Below are positions 11,460 through 22,560 of a DNA stretch of 64,000 bases, in pieces. This DNA is from Epiperipatus broadwayi. Lineage: Eukaryota > Onychophora > Udeonychophora > Euonychophora > Peripatidae. Where the stretch lies: assembly GCA_028023455.1 (NCBI GenBank), contig JAQFVV010012402.1, positions 14,752,483 through 14,816,482 on the forward strand. Direction: 5' to 3'. Under the pieces are notes generated by a model that worked only from the letters and a program-made list of their open reading frames with translations, was not told the DNA's origin and ran no database searches. Made by a program: the position numbers and the translations under genes. Numbering within the stretch: position 1 is the first letter of the stretch; each line of letters starts with the position of its first letter.

Positions 11460-11861
11460 GTTAACTTGAGAATCAATGGGCACTAGATAATAATTTCACA
11501 TTCATTTTGCCAGAGTAGTTTCTGGCTACTGGCATTCATCAGTGAGAAGCATTAGATTTGCACCCACACATCCAACAATCACTTTTGCTTTTTGGTTATC
11601 CAATCTAATAATCTGAGATTAAAACTTGCCAAGATTTTGAATCTAAGTTGCTTATAAAATTTTATAGGATTGACATTAATTTAGCAGTTATATATTTTAG
11701 TGATGTCAGTGCATATCTAATTGTAAATGAAGAAGACTAAGTACTCAAAAAATGTCCTTTGAGCAGTTAATTATAGGATTATATAATTCCATAAATAAAA
11801 TGTCAATATGATTTAAATTTAAACCACTAAATATCGCATGATCACCATTTTTTATGCTTGT
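11460..11861 (-). repeat. Old fragment of the 57171 repeat family
   Basis: The complement of 11509-11548 contains CTGATGA...GAAACT with TTCTCA before it, as in the copies at 3255 and 57375; stems II and III are decayed. At 11821-11861 the family terminus recurs as AAACCACTAAATATCGCATG and TCACC...TTATGCTTG. The piece between is unrecognised. Confidence 0.5.
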
Positions 11862-12786
11862 TGTTTTTTTTCTTGATGTAAATATATTGTGCATCTGCAT
11901 GTGCATAATTATAGTAAAATAACAAAACATAATTTGGCTAGATTAATAACAGTAGAGATTAATATTCTTAGTTAAGTTTGGAACATATAGAGGCAGTCAA
12001 AAGAAATCATTTACCAACTATATTATTCTGTAATTTTATTAAAACTAAACACGTGACACCAAAAGAAAACTTAACAATTAGAATTTATTAACTCTTTCTC
12101 TATATGTATAAAATTTAAATAAATAGTTTTCAGTATAACAACTGGCTTGCTTGTTTGTTGTTCTAACTTTAAACTCAAAAGCAATTACAATTAGAAAATC
12201 TTTGTATTTTCTAAACTACTACATCTTTCAGTGTTGCTTCTCAGTGTGCCCTAAAACATTTTTACCACTGCTACTACAGCATACACATGGCTAATTTTTC
12301 AGATTTTATTGCTCTGCATAATGAATTTTAATTTCATAATTTGCCTGATTGGTTTAATTAGTCCCAATATGCATAATTTACATATTACCTTACTGCAATC
12401 AGTGTTATCTGCATTATTAATTATTTAGAGTGTAACTTTATTTAGAGTTATTTCTTTATTTACTTCTTGATTGACTAATATATCCAAAACAAAAATTTTA
12501 TTTACAATACTTTACAAATATATATATACTCTTTTAATCAGACATTGCAAAGTACACTTAATTTTGCATGCACACATCTGACATCCTATTTTATATATAT
12601 ATAATATTGTAATATAAATAAAATGTCCGTTAATTAGAATACTATCCTAATCATAATATATATATATATGGTATTGCTAAATAGTGACATTTTAATGTGT
12701 AATATATTTAAGATATGATGTTAAAGTTTTAGTGTCAGCTATAGAAAATGAAAATGTTTTCACTTCCAACTGTTATTGAAGTCATA

Positions 12787-12906
12787 ATAAAATGGCAAAT
12801 GTGGACAATAACATCTATGAGCTTCAGCATTCGTTCAGCCATGATAACATGCCCGTAAATGAATGCTGAAGCTCATAAACACCATTGTCCAGGTTTGCCA
12901 TCTTAA
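12787..12906. repeat. Imperfect hairpin repeat
   Basis: The arm ATGAGCTTCAGCATTCGTT and the preceding ATGGCAAATGTGGACAATA (12791-12835) are matched by inverted AATGAATGCTGAAGCTCAT and ATTGTCCAGGTTTGCCAT (12858-12902). The loop is about 25 bases. Flanks are less similar but partly continue the pairing. This is probably a small palindromic transposon; no target duplication was identified. Confidence 0.55.
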
Positions 12907-13999
12907 TAAAAATTTAAAACAGACAAATGCAAGCATTTTCATCTGCTCAAGGCAGTTGGATGATGACCTAATTTGATATTGTTAATTGAATAACAACAGC
13001 AATAAGACTTTAACATTGACTTTATAATTATTATATATATGTATTAGTTTTGTTATATTATTAATTAATAGCAACAATTAATTTTAAACAATGGTAGTTG
13101 ATGATTGTATTTTGTCATTAATTATAGCATATGCAATGGAGTGAATCACTACATTGTTTTATTTATGGCATATTTATGATATATCCAGTACATGAGATGA
13201 TATTATGTCCGCTCCAATAAATGTTTATCAAATATGCCAATTACAAATTTAATTAATAGCCACCATTAAATTAAAGATCCACTATCAATGGTTTTCTTGC
13301 AAGACAGACTTCTCAAATCTAAAAATGGCACAAAATAATACATTTTTATTCTATAATAACTTCCTGTAATTCAAACTAATATTCCGATTGCCTTTAATAT
13401 TAAAAAAACATTTTGAACAAATTAATAGTTTTAGACTCAAAATTTTTATCTAAAATGATTTTTAAAATCTTTTTTCCTTTTCATTTTTCTTAAAGAAGAT
13501 ACAAAATCGTATGGTTTGTATTTCTCTTATAAATATATAATGCAGAACTAATATATTTATTTTTTTCTATTTTTACGAACTTTCACTCAAACTCAAAATT
13601 TTTATCTATATATATACATTTCTTACAAAAACAAGAAATAATATAAACAACTCCAGGAATATTTTTTTTTAATGTTATGTAATCAATTAATTAAAATAAT
13701 ATCTTTCTTCTATGCTATTTTCTTTTTACCAAATATGTTATGATTTCTTTTTAAAAATCTTAATAAAATGATAATTTAAAAGACAAAGAAATAAAATCAT
13801 ATAGTTTTATTATTAATCTGTTTTAAAATATTCTTATCATTATTATAATTTCTATTAAACAAAACATCTTTAATCAGTTTATCAGATTACTCTATACTAA
13901 TGTAATTACTATGAAAGTTTTTTTGTTTGTTTTTTTGAGCAAAGCTATAATTTTAGAACTATTTAATTTAAATTTTTATAACAAAAACAAAAAACTCCT

Positions 14000-14700
14000 T
14001 AATGACTAGTAGGTTAATAACTATAATGACTATAAAACAAACTATTATCTTCTAAATTTTATCCCTAATAAATCCAAAATTTTTAACTGAACCAAATATA
14101 ACCAGGGCTTTTCAAAATACATCTTAAAGAGGAATCAAAACTATTACATTTATTCAACAATTATTCAAATTTATCCATTTTTCCTACAAAGAAACAGTCA
14201 TCAACATATCTAATAAACAATTTTTGATATTCACATTTATTATCAACAAATATTTCTTTCAAATAATTAATATAAACTGAACAAATCAATGAAAAAAATA
14301 ATAGAATCAATTGTTCAAACTTTTTTAATTTTATAAAATTTACTAATAAAATATAGAATTCTCTAGATTCATTATTAGATGATGTAGAAATAAGTTCATT
14401 AATACTGTTTAATCTATTAACATATTGATACATATTTTCAATAACAATACTATCATATATCCAATTATCTTGCATTTTAAATTTACTAACTTTGTCCAAA
14501 GCTTCAAAAGAATGAAATAATATATTTATCAAAATTGATTAACTCTTTTAAAAAATTATTAAGAAATCATTTTGACAACTCTACTAATAAAATCAAAAAT
14601 AAATCTCAAAGGAAAAACCTTCGTTATGAGTTTTAAATTCATGAACATCTTATCTGATATAAAATTATTAAGATAATTATTTTAAATAATCAAAATTATT
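14000..14700 (-). pseudogene. Penelope-like RT fragment, minus strand
   Basis: The minus-strand open frame 14532-14161 ends with YQKLFIRYVDDCFFVGKM, the catalytic box C (YVDD) of a PLE-type reverse transcriptase. It is preceded by a decayed box B with IYINYL-like residues. Upstream on the same strand, at about 14640-14560, a frame reads KVFPLRFIFDFIS, resembling the P-RPI-S block before box A. Flanking frames hold stops. There is no GIY-YIG end. Other RTs also have YVDD boxes, so the PLE assignment rests on the block order and spacing and is moderately sure. Confidence 0.6.
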
Positions 14701-15799
14701 AAAAAAATTTAAATTCTACATTTTTTTTATAATGCTCATTAAATTCCTTTTAATTATGTTAGCATAATATTTTTCTAAATAAAATGTCTATATCTTAAGT
14801 CTTTGTTTCAGAGATGGATAAGTTCTTTGGTAATAGAAACCACAAATAAAACTTTTCATACAATTTTTACTGTTCAAGAATTGCAATTGTCACTTTTGTA
14901 ACTAATTGTTGTGGGAGTCACAGGCCATCAAAGGTTAAACACTTTTTACAAAACAAATATAATAATAAAAGCCATGTTAATTCTTTTGACTGGTATCATT
15001 TAAAAGTTAAAAATTTAAAGTTTCATAATATCTGTTTTTTATTTGTCTTTAAAATATTTACAAAATAAAATATTCTGATGTTGGAACATATTATATTACT
15101 GTAGATTTTTAATATTGGAAATGAAAACTATTATTTATATATACTGTCTCAGGAGCCACAAAGAATAGTTCTGGGAGCTTTATTTACTTTATCTTTAAAA
15201 ACATTTTATTATTTTATCTTTAAAAACATCTTTCATAATCACAAAACAGTCAGTTTTAGCTGTATGAGAACCTTTTTTTTTTTTCATTTAAATTACTAAA
15301 TTTCACAAGTGAAATTGTTCTAAAATTGTTTTTATTACAGAAGGAAACAAAATTAAAAACTTTTATTAAGAATTTCCAATGCGCATTTAAATTAATCTCA
15401 GCAAGATTAACTACTTTATATGTCATTACTTTCTACAAATTTTACGCTATTATGAAAATCACTCTTATCAAATTTACCAAAAAGCAAATCAGACCTATTA
15501 ATTTTAAGGTGAAAAGAATGAAAAGAAGATAATTAAAGAATCTCTTTTGATGAATTTTATTTGAATCTGAAACTATTAATTTATTCAAAATGTCTTTTAA
15601 CATTAAAGGCAATTAGAATATTTGTTTGAATTATGAAAAGGTAGTATAATATATATGTGTGTGTTGTGATTTTTGCATTTCAGAAATCTGCCTTGGCAAA
15701 GAAACCATTGGCCATGGATTTTTAATTGGATAGTAATTTAATTTTGAATTAATGTATTTATTATATTAACTAGTTTAACTTTTGGCATTTAACTTTTTT

Positions 15800-15830
15800 T
15801 TGTGTGTGTGTGTGTGTATATATATATATT
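15800..15830 (+). repeat. TG/TA microsatellite at a splice acceptor
   Basis: A run of TG followed by TA dinucleotides ends only 8 bases before the exon at 15839, where a polypyrimidine tract would be expected. Confidence 0.9.
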
Positions 15831-15838
15831 ACTTTAAG

Positions 15839-16019
15839 ATCTCCACCAGAGCTGGAACTTCAATTATATGGATTAAATGACTGTATAGATAGTAATCAAA
15901 CCTATGACTTGACTAATATTTTAAATACTGGTCAAAGTTCAGCAACCCTTCGAGAAATTGTTGATACATTAGAAAAAGTTTATTGTGGTGTTGTTGCAGT
16001 GGAATTTGAACATTTATTG
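15839..16019 (+). CDS. DHTKD1: DHTKD1 exon, second visible
   Basis: The first base completes the Val codon begun in the previous exon, and 60 whole codons follow, ending in phase 0 before GTAAGA at 16020. The peptide includes LNTGQSSATLREIVDTLEKV and YCGVVAVEFEHL. These align with the DHTKD1 segment that has an L-N-x-G block, a short helix and Y-C-G before the W-F-A-x-x-F-E segment of the next exon. The E1 family uses this region for the N-terminal helical part ahead of the cofactor domain. The neighbouring intron is only 76 bp, the single short one in the window. Confidence 0.93.
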
Positions 16020-16095
16020 GTAAGATAATCTATTAGAGATAATAATTCTTTTTTTTTCTTTTATTTTTTTAATATTTTTTATTTAATAATTTTAG

Positions 16096-16203
16096 GATGT
16101 TGAAGAAAGAGAATGGTTTGCAGAGAAGTTTGAGCAAACTCACAATGAAAGTCTATCTTCAGAAGCCCAGAAACATATGGCACTTTCTATGCTTAAATCT
16201 CAG
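16096..16203 (+). CDS. DHTKD1: DHTKD1 exon, third visible
   Basis: Acceptor TTTTAG ends at 16095 and donor GTTAGT begins at 16204; the exon is 36 codons with phase 0 at both ends. It encodes DVEEREWFAEKFEQTHNESL followed by a segment ending MALSMLKSQ. Human DHTKD1 has DEKDWFAKRFEEL and KLMLESQ at this place, so the match is clear and distinguishes it from OGDH. It is separated from the previous exon by a 76-bp intron and from the next by 6.0 kb. Confidence 0.93.
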
Positions 16204-18699
16204 GTTAGTAAAAAATATATATTTTTAAAAATATCATAGTAAAAAATAAGAACAAAAAAATTATTTTAAATATCAAAAAGGAATTAGATGTATAATATCA
16301 AAAGAAATAATAAAAATTTTGAAATGTGAGTTTTAGAAACAATTTTTTTTTGTTTGGAAAAAAAAGTGCTTTGCTTGCTTGTTTTTTTTTTTTTTTTTTT
16401 TTTAAAAATGTTGAATTTCATTATTAAATATTAAAATTATGAAATAAATTTATAATGTTAATTATACTGTGATTATGAAAAGAATCTGAACTTTGAAACT
16501 TTTTTGGGTCACAAGCAAGTTTAGATCTTTTTTTTTCTCACAGTCATCCTACAATCAACTCATTAATCAGTCCACTTAAGAGATCATAAATGAGTACTTA
16601 ACCATTATTGATAAGAAGATAAAAGTTCTTTATTTTAAAGAATGCCAATTTCTTTATAAAGCACTATTGAGATTATTGCATTGACCTGCAATGCCCATTA
16701 ACCAGAGCTTAGCAAACTATTAATGAAGAGGGTATATATACTCCTATCTACACTGAACCTGTAGTTTATCTTTAGTGTACTGGTTTTCTAAAAATATTTA
16801 AATAATATTAGACATAAAATTATGATAAATTTTAGAAAGAAAACAAAACTCAGATAAAAGTAAGAGAATGTGGTCTAAAGATAAAAAGAATTGAGTAATG
16901 TTTAGTAGCTTTTCAAAATAAAATAAATAAGAATTAATACTAATGAATTAGAAGTTAGTAATTTCAAATCCCTTGATCAAATGATCAAATTATTAATAAG
17001 AATGTAAACATGGAGGATGAAATTAATCATAGAATTAAATTTAATTGAATATTTTTGAAAGAATTAATAAAAGAAAATATGTCCTATATGTTTGAAAAGA
17101 AAGTTTGGTAATAGCTATACTTTACCAGTGCTGTGAATCTGAGATTTGAAAGCTTAATAGAATTAATATAGAGACTTCAGACCTCACAGCAAAGTATCAA
17201 AGGAATAACATTATAAGTAATAAGGCAAGAGTCCAAAATATAACTCATGGATGTCATTGACATCAGGAAAGATTCAAAAAATAGAAATAGAAGTAGTCTG
17301 GACATACTACTAGAAGAAATGATCATAGATTGAAAGTTGAATACTTTAATCAACACTAAGTTTATTAAACACCTAGAAAGAATCCACATTTGAGATTGGT
17401 AGACAAGGACGGTTTCTGGAAGCATGTGGAGAAGCGATATGGGTTGAAGAAATTGGATTACACTTGGAGAGAAGTGATAAACGATATTGATAAAAGTTAA
17501 GTCAGCCTTCAAATATCTCATTGCAACATTACCATAATTACCAATAGAAACAATAGAGGAGAAAGCATTACATAGTAGGATTTCTGATGTAATAGTAGTT
17601 TTGGCAGTCTTGCTTGTTTTACTCTCTAATTGTAGAATATTTAAATCTTCATTTACTGATCAATGATTAGTTTAGTTAATTCTATTATCTTCAAAAAAAG
17701 TTTTAAACTGATTTAAAAGTTGAAAATATTTCCATGTTTTATTCAGCTTGGATTCGAACACTAGGTTATGAACAATTCCAGAATGCATGTGCTAATCACT
17801 TTTTTATATATATATTACAAATGAATTTATAAATATGTCTTTAATTAACTTGTTAGGATTTGCCTGTTTTTTTACACTCATAAATTCATTTCCAATCTCT
17901 CATCTCTTTCCCATCTATATTTATAATATATATATTTTTAAATTTGAATTATATCTAGCATTTTATATATATATATTTTTAAACCAATTTTAGTATGCAT
18001 TGTTCATTTTGATATTTCCACTTTTAGGATTTATGTAAGTTTAAACCATACACATTTTCTTTGAGATATTTTAAAAATATGTAAGTAAATCTAACTGTAT
18101 CTAATTATTTGTATAAAAAGAGGTTTCCTTTATATTATAATTATAAATAAATGATTTTCTAATGTACTCAAAATGTAATTAATAATGTTAAAAGAAATTT
18201 AACCTATATAGAAGTATAAATGCAGATAAGCGATTAAAGTCAATAAACTAAATTGTAAAAATAAATAATATGTATATGTGTATATTTTTTTATTATAAAA
18301 AAAGAATAAAAGCTGAATATTTACTACACTATTTTTAGTAAAATTTTCACAGTTTGTTTATGATAATTTTAGTTTCTGATTTTAGAGATTATTATTGAAA
18401 ACATAGTTGGAACTAGAGAACTTTACTTTTCCAGTTCGGGCTTGGCCAAAATTTGGATTTTTTATTCTACATTTTGGTACTTTCTAGTGATTGTGTGTGT
18501 ATATATATATGTTCAATTTTTTAACATTGATTTTATTCATGTCTATCAATCTGAAGTTTGAATTCAGCCTATATAAACCTTGGAATTTTTTTCAAAGTAA
18601 ATCTCAATTGATCAGATGAACATCAATGCATTGACTACAAATACCAAAAATTCAATTATCATATGAAGCACTTTCACAAATTTTAATCTTTGTTTGATA

Positions 18700-18925
18700 T
18701 CAATGTTTATAATATCATCATCATTTTCAATTATTATCAATCCATTGCAGGATGAATATCTCTTCAAGTTCAGTCCATTTCTCCTGTTTCTTCCATCCAT
18801 CTCATATGTGGCCTCTTACAAGGTCTTTTACAATCTTTTGGAATTCAGTTTAAGATTTCAACTGTTCATCTATCATCATCCCTTCTAACAATATATCCAG
18901 TCCAACTCCATTTAAGTCTTTTAAC
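18700..18925 (-). mobile_element. 3' end of an RTE-like LINE
   Basis: This region resembles 39755-39990 in the same orientation: shared blocks are AATCCA...GCAGGATGAA, TCAAGTTCAGTCCATTT, GGTCTTTTACAATCT and ATATCCAGTCCAACTCCATT. On the minus strand it would end in an ATGATGATG-type tail (complement of ATCATCATCATT at 18715), as RTE-type LINEs often do. The subclass is inferred from that tail. Confidence 0.5.
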
Positions 18926-19349
18926 TGACTAAAATATTACCATTAGTCTCTTTTAGGAGAATTTGAGAATTTTGCTTTTTCAAACTACTGAGTTCGAATC
19001 TCGACACTTCTCATGGTTTTGATATATCAGAATTTGTAAAAAAATTTTTTACAAATTTTTGCTAATAAGAAATATGATACATTTATTTAAAACTCATGAT
19101 CATTGAATATACAATCATGTGATAAATCAAAAAAAAAAAAAAAAATGAAAGTGGCATGAGTGAATTATAAATAAATATATTGTTTTTTTGTTAGTGATTC
19201 ATGAATTAAACATGAACAATATCTTCATTTTGAACATGAAAAGTTTAAAATATATCAGATTAAATATTAAACAATTTTTAAAAAAAAAAGAAATATAAAA
19301 TATTATTAAGTATAATACAATCAATGATATAAACATTTTTTAAAAGTCA

Positions 19350-20930
19350 AATAACTGGTATTAGTCAAATTCAAAGAACATTCTTGCATAAACTATATTA
19401 AATAATTTGAACCATTATAATTAGGCTACTTTCAACTGAATGTCTTGAGAAAATTTGATTTAGTTAATTGATATTTAATAGAAAATTGCGTATTTATAAC
19501 AAATTCTAGAATCTAAGTGAAATCTTCTACACTATATATCAAGAATTGCTCTATGCCAATATAAATGAACAACATCCAGTATATTATGAGTTCCATAAAT
19601 ATTTTTAACAAATGCGTTATGAAATCTGCAAAAATAATATGTATTGTATTATTCTATAAAATAGATAAAGAAGTCATTGCAAAAGTGGAACAATTTATCT
19701 AAAAAGAGACATAATATGATTTGATAATGAGAAACATAAGTAATAATTGAAACTGTAATCGCAAAACATAATTTAATTTATGTAAATGAGAATCAAGAAA
19801 GTCAATATGATTTGACTCAGGGTAATGTAAAATCAAAAAATACACCTAGGTAACCATAATTATTAACAAATTAAATATTAGCATAAGTACAAGTATTATT
19901 ACAATGCAAAAAAATAATTATTATAAATAGTGATGTCAAAAGATTATGGTGTAACTTTATAAAAAAAATGTATTGCTTTTGTTTTATTAAGATTAATCAA
20001 TAAACAATTAAAAGCTACCATTAAAAGTAAATCATCACTAATTATTTTTTTAAGATAAATCTATGAAGCAACATTTCAAGATAAAACAACATAATCTACA
20101 GACTATAAGTATTTGATTCTAAATGTAGTGAAAATATCATTTACATAGATTAAAAATAAAATAGGACCTAGTATAGAATCTTGTAGTACACTCTGGTTTG
20201 CTACTGTAAAAGAATTGGTAACATAGAAATATTTATTGCTTGCATTCTATCTTTAAATAATATGCAAGCCAAGAAGCAAAGAAACCACAAAAAATATGTG
20301 AATACAAATAGAAGTTTAAGTAAAATTTTATGAGATGCAAACATTTAGATAAATCCAAATATATAGCAGCAGTTTTGAGATCATTATCTATGGCTGATGT
20401 CAAATGCTGACCATTATTATAGAAAGCATCCAAGTACTTCTATGAGAAATGAAACCATATTGATATTCAGACAACATTATTTTTAAATAAAAATAACATT
20501 TTCTCTTTAACTGCCATTTTCTACAGTTCTTAGAAATCATTCTCTTTAAAAATGACATAATAACACAAACTTGCAAATGAAAAAGTAAATAAACAAGAAT
20601 TAATATTCAAACAAATTTATTTTCTTTAAGAATTTTTGCTGTTAATCTATCTAAGCCAGATGATCAAATAGTATTTAGATGAACAATTATGTAAGACAAC
20701 TGAAATTTAATAATCTCTACACATGAATAGGATTTGTGATAAGAAGAAACAAATGATAAACTTGTTTTGGTAAACAAAAAAAATTAATCAAATCGGTAAT
20801 TTATTTTTCGTTATTTTGAATATCCAACAAATTATCATTGTATTTTATAAATTTTATTTGATTTGTCAAATAAATTTTATTTATTAAAGAATCACCCAAT
20901 TTCCATTTCAGAGAAATTTCAGAGAAATAT
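19350..20930 (-). pseudogene. LINE reverse transcriptase remnant
   Basis: On the minus strand a frame at 20433-20233 contains AIDNDLKTAAIYLDLSK, the box A region of a non-LTR reverse transcriptase (LD-SKAFD type, with the second Asp lost). Further on, at about 20225-20105, another frame reads VLQDSILGPILFLIYVNDIF, the well-known box B (V-Q-x-SILGP-LF). Near 20035 a frame reads DDLLLMVAFN and LNKTKAIHF, fitting box C and the KT-F block, with the Y-A before DD changed. This order is that of Jockey/CR1/I-type LINEs. Stops and frame changes show it is dead. Outer limits are approximate. Confidence 0.7.
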
Positions 20931-21170
20931 TATTAATAATTTTTTTTTGATAATATTGAAATTTTAATTTCTGGATATCAAATTTAATTTCAGTATTTAT
21001 ATCAATGAATAATAAGGATTATATTTTTTATTATTAAAATATATTATCATATCTGTACATATAATATAAATATTTTTAATTTTTTTAATACATTTTTTAA
21101 TTTTATTATACTTTTATTATTTAATTTTATCATTTATTTATTATAATTACTTCTCTTTTTTAATAAGTAA

Positions 21171-21345
21171 GTTGGTTTAGCATGAAATACGTATATTGGT
21201 GATTATTTATCTTTTCGACATATATGTGTTCAAGTGTATCAGTATTATGAGATAGAGTGGAGAGTGTCTGGGTCGTGTGAAAGTCTGTGCATGCCTATAT
21301 ATTACATATATTGATACAGGTATATAATAAGCCTGTATTTCAGTT
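21171..21345 (+). repeat. Truncated solo copy of the 468-bp ribozyme unit
   Basis: It starts at TTGGTTTAGCATGAAATACG, which is inside stem II of the hammerhead found in each 468-bp unit, and continues as in 37150-37330 (GTATATTGGTGATTATTTATC, then TGTATCAG). It ends near TTTCAGTTATTACAT. The CTGATGA half of the ribozyme is missing. This shows the unit is dispersed, not only local to the array. Confidence 0.8.
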
Positions 21346-22217
21346 ATTACATTTATGATTGTATTAAACAATATTATCCACGAATCAGCATTTAATTATT
21401 CATTTAATTATTCAGATGATAATCAGAGGGCATAATTTTTTAGGTAGATATATGCAAAATCTTTTTTGGAATAACTGTATTATTAAATTGAATATTCAAC
21501 TTTTTATTACTTGGTTTTTAATAAAATAAGAATGTGTAAACTCAGCTATTTAGATGATCAAATGATATTCAAGCACCCTAGTGACAAATTGAATATTTAC
21601 TTGAGCAGTACATTTTTTAAAAAGATACTTTTTAATTGGAAAGTTATCTAGGAATCTTTGATATTTAAACTCATCCCTTTCACCACTGCGATACAGTGAT
21701 TACTTTTTGATATATTCAGGTGAAAATCAGTGGGAAAATAGAATGAATTTGATGCTCTGCTTTTAAATGCTGTAAAACTTCTTTTCGTATTGCTTTATTA
21801 AATTTGTTTGTTTTTTTTCAAATTTTGAAGTATCTACTGCATTACTGGTTTCAAAATTATGAAATTCTCAAATATAATATTAAAGTTAAATAGGTAATAT
21901 ACATTACATTTCCACAAAGTCAAAAGTCATATGTGTAATTATGAGAAAATACTTTGATGCAAAAAAAAAGTTTGAATTTTAAGAAATGCTGATCATGTGA
22001 TGTTTAATTTTAAATTTTCATTACATTAAAATATTTGACATTAAATTTACAATCTAAAATTATTGAAAATATTTTAAATTTATTCTAAGCACTATTTTGA
22101 AAAACACATGCTTGAATTAAGTAGGTTATATTGTATTAAGCAGTTTCTTTTTTTAATAATCATAATTTTCTGTGTTATTTATTTTTTCATTTGATTTTGT
22201 ATTATTTTATGTTTCAG

Positions 22218-22329
22218 AATTTTGATAACTTTTTAGGAACAAAGTTTGGTAATGTTAAACGTTATGGAGGAGAAGGTGCAGAAACTATGATTGTATTTTT
22301 TGAAAAAGCATTCAGTCATGGTGTAAAAC
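22218..22329 (+). CDS. DHTKD1: DHTKD1 exon, fourth visible
   Basis: Acceptor TATGTTTCAG ends at 22217; donor GTAAGA starts at 22330. The exon holds 37 codons plus one base. It encodes [20 protein letters not shown] followed by [25 protein letters not shown] is the conserved segment of the 2-oxo acid dehydrogenase E1 family (KRFGLEG in OGDH) that precedes the cofactor-binding core. The trailing C joins the next exon to give Leu. The next exon is 16.6 kb away. Confidence 0.95.
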
Positions 22330-22380
22330 GTAAGATATATATATATATATTATTAGGTTAGTTTTTCATATATCCATTAT

Positions 22381-22560
22381 TTATCATTTAATTCAGTCTA
22401 TTAAATGACTATGATTTGTAATATTGTGATGTGTTGCAAAATGACTTCTCATTAATCAAAGTCAGGAGTTTTATCATTTAATTCAGTCTATTAAATGACT
22501 ATGATTTGTAATATTGTGATGTGTTGCAAAATGACTTCTCATTAATCAAAGTCAGGAGTT
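22381..22560 (+). repeat. Exact 90-bp tandem duplication
   Basis: Bases 22381-22470 and 22471-22560 are identical over all 90 positions by direct reading. It begins 51 bases after the exon donor. It is a very recent duplication or an assembly duplication. Confidence 0.95.

Larger units (their letters stand above)
7099..15838 (+). other. DHTKD1: DHTKD1 intron, 8.74 kb
   Basis: The donor is GTAAGT; the acceptor is TACTTTAAG with a weak pyrimidine tract, directly preceded by a TG/TA microsatellite (15800-15830). The intron holds the 7617-8365 inverted SINE pair, a tandem repeat near 8880-9240, an old copy of the 57171 repeat near 11460-11861, a hairpin at 12787-12906 and a minus-strand PLE at 14000-14700. 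I see nothing in the remaining stretches (8366-8880, 9240-11460, 11862-12786, 12907-14000, 14700-15800) beyond A/T-rich sequence. Confidence 0.85.
16204..22217 (+). other. DHTKD1: DHTKD1 intron, 6.0 kb
   Basis: It contains a 22-T homopolymer (16382-16403), two LINE-related regions (18700-18925 and 19350-20930) and a solo ribozyme-repeat copy (21171-21345). tRNA-like SINE traces appear on the minus strand near 17750-17810 (complement reads TGTTCGAATCCAAGCTG) and on the plus strand near 18960-19010 (GAGTTCGAATCTCG). A 114-codon open frame on the minus strand at 17177-17521 matches nothing I know and is not called. The rest is A/T-rich. Confidence 0.8.
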
